The translations under genes and the position numbers were made by a program. A model generated the notes under the pieces. The model was not told where the DNA came from. It saw only the letters and a list, made by a program, of their open reading frames with translations, and searched no databases. From Clostridiales bacterium (lineage in GTDB: Bacteria; Bacillota; Clostridia; Lachnospirales; Lachnospiraceae), in the NCBI GenBank assembly GCA_018369015.1, contig JAGZDD010000033.1:1-27587 (forward strand): DNA of 27,587 bases. The letters run 5' to 3'. Below, piece after piece: positions 23,111 through 27,587 of the stretch (the first letter of the stretch is position 1; each line of letters begins with the position of its first letter).

Positions 23111-23974
23111 TTAACACCAACGACGTTTTTCCACAGCCTGGTCCGCCAGGAACAAAAACAAAACGCTTCCGGAGATATAAAAAACGATTCCCGGAATATC
23201 AATCAGCCCGGAGGCAAATTCATAAAAATGTCCGGTCAGCGATAAAGCGCTGATAAAGCTCCCAAAGGCCCCCTGAAAGGTTGTGGAATCAACAAAATAC
23301 ATAACAAACAAAAGGGCGGCTCCCGCAATGCCAATAATCGCACCAAGTCCAAAGCTTTTGGTCATAGAATAGACAATCAAGGCAACTGCAAGGACAAGAA
23401 TAATAAAGGCCGCCAAAGATACCCATGATGTGGACGGAATAAGGTCCGCAATTGCTTCAGCCATATAAGCGACAAACAGTACAAGAAATGTAAGCACCGC
23501 AGCAATGACCTGGCTCTCTGTAATCGAGGAAATAAACATTCCCACAGCAATTCCCAAAAAGCCCATAAGGGCAAAGCCTAAAATGGATGTGTAGGCCATT
23601 GCATAGGAAATCGTTCCATAAGAAGCCATAATCAGCGGATATACTAAAATAACGCACACAGGCACCATAAATACGGTCAGCATTGCCAAATATTTGCTGG
23701 CAATAATTTTCCATGTGCTTACAGGCGCTGTCAAAAGCATTTGATCTGTTTTCTGCCGCCGGTCGTCAGCCACGCTTTTCATCGTCAAAATTGGAATTAA
23801 AATTAAAAATACAACGATTGTCGCAGAAAGCGAATAGCCAAAATAAGGATAACCGCCGTAAAGATTATTTGCAAAAAAATAAAGTCCTATAATGACCAGC
23901 GCAAAAGCCACAAATACGCAGCCGATCATTGACGTAAAATAGGAGCGCACTTCCTTTTTATAAATCGCCGCCAT
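23111..23974 (-). CDS. ABC-2 type permease, GldF-like
   Basis: A 287-residue protein with six likely membrane segments. It shows the ABC-2 features: an amphipathic start (MAAIYKKEVRSYFTSMIG), then YFFANNL, and the conserved LTMKSVADDRRQKTDQMLLTAPVSTWKI block typical of GldF/ABC-2 permeases. It overlaps the ATPase gene by 17 nt; GGAGG precedes its ATG. Together with the ATPase it forms the transporter core of this operon. Confidence 0.92.
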   Translation of the reverse strand: MAAIYKKEVRSYFTSMIGCVFVAFALVIIGLYFFANNLYGGYPYFGYSLSATIVVFLILIPILTMKSVADDRRQKTDQMLLTAPVSTWKIIASKYLAMLTVFMVPVCVILVYPLIMASYGTISYAMAYTSILGFALMGFLGIAVGMFISSITESQVIAAVLTFLVLFVAYMAEAIADLIPSTSWVSLAAFIILVLAVALIVYSMTKSFGLGAIIGIAGAALLFVMYFVDSTTFQGAFGSFISALSLTGHFYEFASGLIDIPGIVFYISGSVLFLFLADQAVEKRRWC

Positions 23975-25037
23975 TGTTTCCTGCCTCCTTAAGTTTTCGG
24001 CCGCTTACGAGGAAGCGCCGTTTTTCTTTCTTATTTTTGACTTCCGGGTGTTCCTGAGTCAGTTCAAGGAAAATATCCTCAAGAGAAACATGCTGTGCCG
24101 GAGCCATCATCGGACACTCGCTTTGGGCCAGAGCATAAAAGATTGCCTCCCTGCAATCTCTGTATTCTTTGCTGTCAGAGTCAAGCCCGTCACTCTCCTT
24201 TGGCAGCCCCGTCGCCGGACTATTGCCGCGGCACTCTACCGTAACATCCAATACCCCATTCTCGGAGGACGGCTTTACAGATACATTTTCAATTTCATCA
24301 ACAGCTTCAAGGGCACCGCGCACCTGGGCCTCGCCGCCTTTAACAAGGAAATTGTAAACATTCTGCCCCTGCATCATCTTTGTGAGATTTTCTGTCGTAT
24401 CACTGGCAATCAGCTTTCCGTGGGCGATAATCATAATATAGTCGCATACCTCGCTGATTTCCGATAAAATATGGGAGCTTAAAATAATTGTATGCTCCTT
24501 GCTCAGCTCTTTAATCAGGGCTCGGATCTCAATAATCTGCTTTGGGTCCAGGCCTACCGTAGGCTCATCAAGAATAATAATCGGCGGAAAGCCTAAAATT
24601 GCATGGGCCAGCCCTACACGCTGACGGTAGCCCTTAGACAGGTTGCGGATCAGCCGGTCGGAAACCCCTTCCACCTGAGTCATTTTCATAGCCTTTTCGA
24701 TCTGGGCATTTCGTAAATCCTTTTTGATTCCTTTAAGCTCCGCAGAAAATTTCAAATATTCTGCCACTGTCATGTCGGGATAAACAGGCGGAATCTCAGG
24801 CAGGTACCCGATACACCTTTTGGCTTCCTGCGCATCCTTTAAAATATCATGGCCGTCAATAATAACCTCGCCTTCCGTTGCCCCAATGTAACCGGTCATA
24901 ATATTCATTGTCGTGGATTTTCCGGCGCCGTTAGGCCCCAGGAAGCCATAAATCTGGCCTTTTTCCACAGTAAAGGTTAAATGATCCACTGCCGTATGAT
25001 CACCGTACTTTTTAACGAGATTTTTAACCTCTATCAT
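23958..25037 (-). CDS. ABC transporter ATP-binding protein, GldA-like
   Basis: A 359-residue nucleotide-binding subunit, first gene of the four-gene Gld-like operon. Walker A is GPNGAGKST (34-42), the Q-loop region GYLPEIPPVYPDMTV, the signature LSKGYRQRVGLA (133-144), Walker B IIILDEP (153-159) and the switch SSHILSE. About 130 extra C-terminal residues follow the core domain; they end in a basic KNKKEKRRFLVSGRK stretch. AAGGAGG lies 10 nt before the ATG but can pair with an upstream CCTCCTTT. The substrate is unknown. Confidence 0.93.
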   Translation of the reverse strand: MIEVKNLVKKYGDHTAVDHLTFTVEKGQIYGFLGPNGAGKSTTMNIMTGYIGATEGEVIIDGHDILKDAQEAKRCIGYLPEIPPVYPDMTVAEYLKFSAELKGIKKDLRNAQIEKAMKMTQVEGVSDRLIRNLSKGYRQRVGLAHAILGFPPIIILDEPTVGLDPKQIIEIRALIKELSKEHTIILSSHILSEISEVCDYIMIIAHGKLIASDTTENLTKMMQGQNVYNFLVKGGEAQVRGALEAVDEIENVSVKPSSENGVLDVTVECRGNSPATGLPKESDGLDSDSKEYRDCREAIFYALAQSECPMMAPAQHVSLEDIFLELTQEHPEVKNKKEKRRFLVSGRKLKEAGNNGGDL

Positions 25038-25047
25038 GCCGTATGTG

Positions 25048-25086
25048 CCTCCTTTATAATGATTCTTTTTTATTTTAAAAAGGAGG
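25048..25086 (-). promoter_or_regulatory. Anti-Shine-Dalgarno hairpin before the Gld-like operon
   Basis: In the minus-strand transcript, CACCTCCTTT at the 5' side (25079-25088) can pair with AAAGGAGG of the ATPase ribosome binding site (25048-25055). There is an 8-bp perfect core, an A/U-rich extension and a loop of about 20 nt. It would hide the start of translation. Confidence 0.55.
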
Positions 25087-25144
25087 TGTGTTTATTTATT
25101 GGAAACATTGTGAAAATTTTTTGATAGAAATGTGAAATGTTTGT

Positions 25145-25192
25145 GACAGCAGGAGCAATGGACGAACCTGTCTGTCCATTGTTTCCGCTGTC
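25145..25192. repeat. Imperfect 19-bp hairpin between isomerase and Gld-like operon
   Basis: The arms 25145-25163 and 25174-25192 match at 16 of 19 positions (cores GACAGC/GCTGTC and CAATGGAC/GTCCATTG). Two of the three mismatches allow G-U pairing. No T-run follows on the minus strand, so it is a poor classical terminator. Confidence 0.65.
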
Positions 25193-25235
25193 AAAAGAAA
25201 TGAAAAAAGCCATAAAAAATTGTAACTATTCGTTA

Positions 25236-26096
25236 CTATTCCCAGGAAATCCCTTCAAATTTCTTAAAGCTGTCCATGCTCATACGGATGCTCTCAAGCT
25301 GGGGGTAGCAGGAGTAATCCTGCTCAAGAATAATATAATCCACACTGCCCATAGCATTGGCCTTATTAATAATCGCCTGAATATCCATTGTTCCTGTGCC
25401 AATCTCTGTAAATTCCTTCGGGTCGTAGCCAGTATTAAATACGTCCATATCGATTTTTGCATTGTATCCGAGGCGTTCAAAAATATTTGTTGCAAAGCCC
25501 TCTACCGGCACATAATCCTTCTGATGAACGAGCTTTAACCGGCTGCCAAGGTAATCCATCACTTCCAAAGGCTTCTGGCCGCCTCTCATGGACCAAAATG
25601 TATCCAGCTCAAACCCGACATAGTCCGGGTCTGTATTCTCGTAAATCATCTGGAAAACCGTTTTTCCGTTAAATTTCTGAAATTCGTGAAAATGATTATG
25701 ATACAGAAGGGAAATCCCCTCTGCCTTGAATGTCTTTCCTACCTGGTTCATCATTTCAATTTTTCTCTGAACCGTGTCATAATCCGAATAAAAGTCCATA
25801 GGATAAACAATGTAGTGATTGCCAAGAATATGGTTATACTCGATAAGCTCCTTTGTGTTATCTGAAGTAAACGGAAAAATATGGGCGCTGACAATGCCCG
25901 AACCATACTCGTCAAGCACACGCTTAAGTGTTTTGGCATCCACGCCAAAGCCTACGCCAAAATCCTCCAGGGCATTGTGGTTTGCAGCTTCCAAATATTT
26001 ATATCCGGCCTCTGCTACCCGTTCAATGGTCTTGATCGGATCTTTCATCATTTCATCTCTTACAGAATATAATTGTACGCCAACTTTAACTGCCAT
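25236..26096 (-). CDS. Sugar phosphate isomerase/epimerase (TIM barrel)
   Basis: A 286-residue cytoplasmic protein of the xylose isomerase-like TIM-barrel superfamily (IolE/IolI/tagatose epimerase relatives). Family features are KVGVQLYSVRDEM at strand 1, LLYHNHFHEF with metal-binding His, VGFELDTFW with the metal-binding Glu/Asp, KLVHQKDY, and ILEQDY near the end with the last ligand Glu. The start at 26094-26096 is set by AGGAGG 9 nt upstream. A longer frame runs back through GC-rich repeats and is rejected. The exact sugar or inositol substrate is not readable. The LacI-type regulator transcribed away from it is the likely controller. Confidence 0.92.
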   Translation of the reverse strand: MAVKVGVQLYSVRDEMMKDPIKTIERVAEAGYKYLEAANHNALEDFGVGFGVDAKTLKRVLDEYGSGIVSAHIFPFTSDNTKELIEYNHILGNHYIVYPMDFYSDYDTVQRKIEMMNQVGKTFKAEGISLLYHNHFHEFQKFNGKTVFQMIYENTDPDYVGFELDTFWSMRGGQKPLEVMDYLGSRLKLVHQKDYVPVEGFATNIFERLGYNAKIDMDVFNTGYDPKEFTEIGTGTMDIQAIINKANAMGSVDYIILEQDYSCYPQLESIRMSMDSFKKFEGISWE

Positions 26097-26133
26097 AATC
26101 GTATTCCTCCTAATCAATAAACTTTTATGCCGC

Positions 26134-26268
26134 GCATAATGGCTGATCACTCTGCTCCGTACGGGGCGCGGCCTGGCCCTGCTGATAGCTGATTGCCCCG
26201 CTTTGCGCTGAGCGCGGCTTGACCCCGCATAATGGCTGATTGCTCCGCCGCGCATAACAGCCAAAATG
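26134..26268. repeat. Degenerate GC-rich tandem repeats of about 46 bp
   Basis: Three units begin at 26134, 26181 and 26227. They share GCATAATGGCTGAT (exact in units 1 and 3) or GCTGATAGCTGAT (unit 2), then a GC-rich tail (CGCGGCCTGGCCC versus CGCGGCTTGACCC). A partial further copy, GCGCATAACAGCC, ends the array. Confidence 0.7.
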
Positions 26269-26281
26269 CCAGATGTTCGCC

Positions 26282-26310
26282 TTGAATTATGCTAAAAAAT
26301 ATCTTATCAT
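26282..26310 (+). promoter_or_regulatory. Candidate promoter of the LacI-type regulator
   Basis: TTGAAT (26282-26287), a 17-bp spacer and TATCAT (26305-26310). The leader would be about 150 nt and would contain the inverted repeat at 26319-26434. Confidence 0.55.
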
Positions 26311-26318
26311 TAATTTAC

Positions 26319-26434
26319 ATGTAACTATTCAGCCGTACGTCTGATGATAGCAAAAATTCGACGCAAGACGTCCAGCAGACGTCTGCCCTGTGCCGACCGA
26401 AGCACAGCGTAGACCGCAAGCTTAATAGTTACAT
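26319..26434. repeat. Long inverted repeat in the lacI-type leader
   Basis: The outer arms ATGTAACTATT (26319-26329) and AATAGTTACAT (26424-26434) are perfect over 11 bp and extend with AGC/GCT after one mismatch. Inside are a direct repeat AGACGTC (26366 and 26377) and a hairpin CTGTGC/GCACAG (26388-26407). Confidence 0.75.
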
Positions 26435-26468
26435 TTACACCACAAAAAAACGAAAGGAACGACCCTCT

Positions 26469-27539
26469 ATGGTTACTGTCAAGGACATTGCAAAAGCCTC
26501 CGGCGTTTCAGCCAGTACTGTATCCATTATTCTCAATGGCAAAAGCCAGGAGCGGAAAATATCAAAAAAGACATGCGAAAAAGTATGGGAAACCGTCCGC
26601 AGGCTGGGCTACCAGCCCAATATCGCAGCCAGAACGCTGCGGGAACAAAGCGTTAATGATAGATACACCATTGCCCTCTACTGGGCCAACGATTTCAGAA
26701 CAACCATGCTGTCCCGCTTCCTAAAGGGCTTAGAGCAGGCCCGGCAAAAGACGCAGATTCCTTATGAAATTGCCATTTATCCTTATGAAAATGATCATTT
26801 AAAAAACCAGGCGCCGCTTTTATCCGGCAGGCGTTTCCACGCGGCAATTATCGCCAACGCTTCAAAGGATGACATGGACTTTATCAAAAAGAATGTTTTT
26901 CCTGTTCCCGTTGTCCTCTACAATCGGCAGCTTGAGGATATTTACAGCATTACTGTGGACAATGCACAGATGGGCGCCCTGGCGGCCCGGGCGCTTTTAA
27001 GCAGGCAAAAGACAATGCCGTGGATGTTTACCTCAGACAATACCTTCCCGGGAATGGAGCTGCGCATTACTGGCTTTATTAATGAAATGGCAGTCCACGG
27101 CATTTCTGTTCCCGAAAGCCATATCCTCTCCGGCACAGGTACGGTGCAGTCGGGCGCCGCCATGGCGGAAATCCTTCTTGATAAAGGACATCCGTGCGAC
27201 AGCATATACTGCCTATCCGATGCTATTGCCTTTGGGTGCCTTCATACATTAAACCGCCGCCAGATTTCTATTCCCGGGGAAATCTCCGTCATCAGTATCG
27301 GCAATGGAGAAAAGGACTATGCCATGTACTCCACTCCGGCCTTAAGTACCGTGTACCTTCCCATGGAGGATATGGCCTCCCGGTGCCTTGAAATCCTTTT
27401 GTCATTGCTCGCCCATAATCCGCTGCTTTTCTGCCGCAAATACACAAATCTGTTCCGACAGGAAAACTTATTTCGACTTTTTTCCCTAAACTGGAATTAT
27501 AAAGTCACAAAAGCTCGAGATTTTTTGACTTTTGTCTAA
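26469..27539 (+). CDS. LacI-family transcriptional regulator
   Basis: A 356-residue repressor-type protein. The N-terminal helix-turn-helix is VTVKDIAKASGVSASTVSIILNGK, followed by the hinge region (NIAARTLRE). The ligand-binding domain follows the periplasmic-binding-protein fold (RFHAAIIANAS, FNRQ-like LYNRQLEDIYSITVDN, CLSDAIAFGCLHTL and EISVISIGNG). The C-terminus after LFRQE extends about 25 residues past the usual family end, with a basic, aromatic tail. AAAGGA lies about 11 nt upstream of the ATG. It is divergent from the isomerase gene, the expected target. Confidence 0.93.
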   Translation: MVTVKDIAKASGVSASTVSIILNGKSQERKISKKTCEKVWETVRRLGYQPNIAARTLREQSVNDRYTIALYWANDFRTTMLSRFLKGLEQARQKTQIPYEIAIYPYENDHLKNQAPLLSGRRFHAAIIANASKDDMDFIKKNVFPVPVVLYNRQLEDIYSITVDNAQMGALAARALLSRQKTMPWMFTSDNTFPGMELRITGFINEMAVHGISVPESHILSGTGTVQSGAAMAEILLDKGHPCDSIYCLSDAIAFGCLHTLNRRQISIPGEISVISIGNGEKDYAMYSTPALSTVYLPMEDMASRCLEILLSLLAHNPLLFCRKYTNLFRQENLFRLFSLNWNYKVTKARDFLTFV

Positions 27540-27561
27540 TTAAACTGAAGGGTGTGTGAAA

Positions 27562-27587
27562 ATGAGAATAACACACATTATTTTATT
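27562..27587 (+). CDS. Possible start of the next gene, cut by window edge
   Basis: ATG at 27562-27564 has GAAGGG 9 nt upstream and reads MRITHIIL before the window ends. It starts 22 nt after the LacI-type stop. The same bases can form a weak GTGTGT/ACACAC hairpin with a T-rich tail, so a terminator is the alternative reading. Confidence 0.3.

Larger units (their letters stand above)
26097..26468. other. Divergent spacer of isomerase and lacI-type genes
   Basis: About 370 bp containing the isomerase ribosome binding site, GC-rich tandem repeats (26134-26268), a plus-strand promoter and a leader of about 150 nt with nested inverted repeats. No coding frame is supported. Confidence 0.7.

Noticed and set aside
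25221..25240. Small GTAAC/GTTAC hairpin with T-run after the isomerase as terminator
   Set aside because: Only a 5-bp A/T-containing stem; too weak to call, although the following T-run on the minus strand is suggestive.
26097..26264. N-terminal extension of the isomerase frame by 56 codons
   Set aside because: It runs through the GC-rich tandem repeats, has no ribosome binding site, and the AGGAGG before 26096 gives the normal family start.
26134..26434. CRISPR-like array
   Set aside because: The repeats are degenerate, adjacent without unique spacers of constant size, and no cas gene is present.

Overview
The window looks like chromosomal DNA of a low-to-mid GC gut-type Firmicute, most likely a clostridial Lachnospiraceae member. 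Strong AAGGAGG-type ribosome binding sites, a YesM/YesN-type sugar-sensing two-component pair, a GH29 fucosidase and several URO-D-fold enzymes all fit that. The species call is inference from gene style; no rRNA or marker gene is present.

Region 1 (1-9147) is a carbohydrate or small-molecule locus. On the minus strand a probable operon runs from 7575 down to 2804: a URO-D-like protein, a second URO-D-family protein, an iron-type alcohol dehydrogenase and an intracellular-type alpha-L-fucosidase, closed by an intrinsic terminator. Below it, with its own promoter, is an AraC-type response regulator followed by a cache-type sensor kinase that runs off the left edge. A third, sequence-distinct URO-D-like gene is transcribed divergently from 7885. 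The divergent spacer holds a perfect 17-bp inverted repeat nested in a weaker one.

Region 2 (9224-14443) holds an orphan trpB, a long bidirectional terminator, a MerR-type regulator divergent from a GNAT gene whose candidate promoter has a MerR-like 19-bp spacer, and a translationally coupled pair (DUF2156 protein, then an Eis-like acetyltransferase).

Region 3 (about 14500-19690) is visibly A+T rich compared with both flanks and looks acquired. It encodes an ABC ATPase, a small secreted protein, a lipoprotein and three ABC-2-like membrane proteins in one minus-strand operon. A decayed serine-recombinase fragment lies beside its upstream end. This is the best candidate for a poorly described system: a dedicated transporter, or an immunity or response module, built around a secreted protein of about 120 mature residues.

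Region 4 (19696-25235) holds a small membrane-protein gene and a Gld-like ABC operon (ATPase, permease, GldG-like auxiliary protein, DUF4340 protein) ending in an intrinsic terminator. Two of its proteins carry acidic, Ser/Ala/Thr-rich low-complexity segments, one built on 36-bp tandem DNA repeats. The ATPase ribosome binding site can be masked by an upstream anti-Shine-Dalgarno sequence.

Region 5 (25236-27587) holds a TIM-barrel sugar phosphate isomerase/epimerase divergent from a LacI-type regulator. The spacer between them contains GC-rich degenerate tandem repeats and a long inverted repeat in the presumed lacI leader. A possible next gene starts at the right edge.
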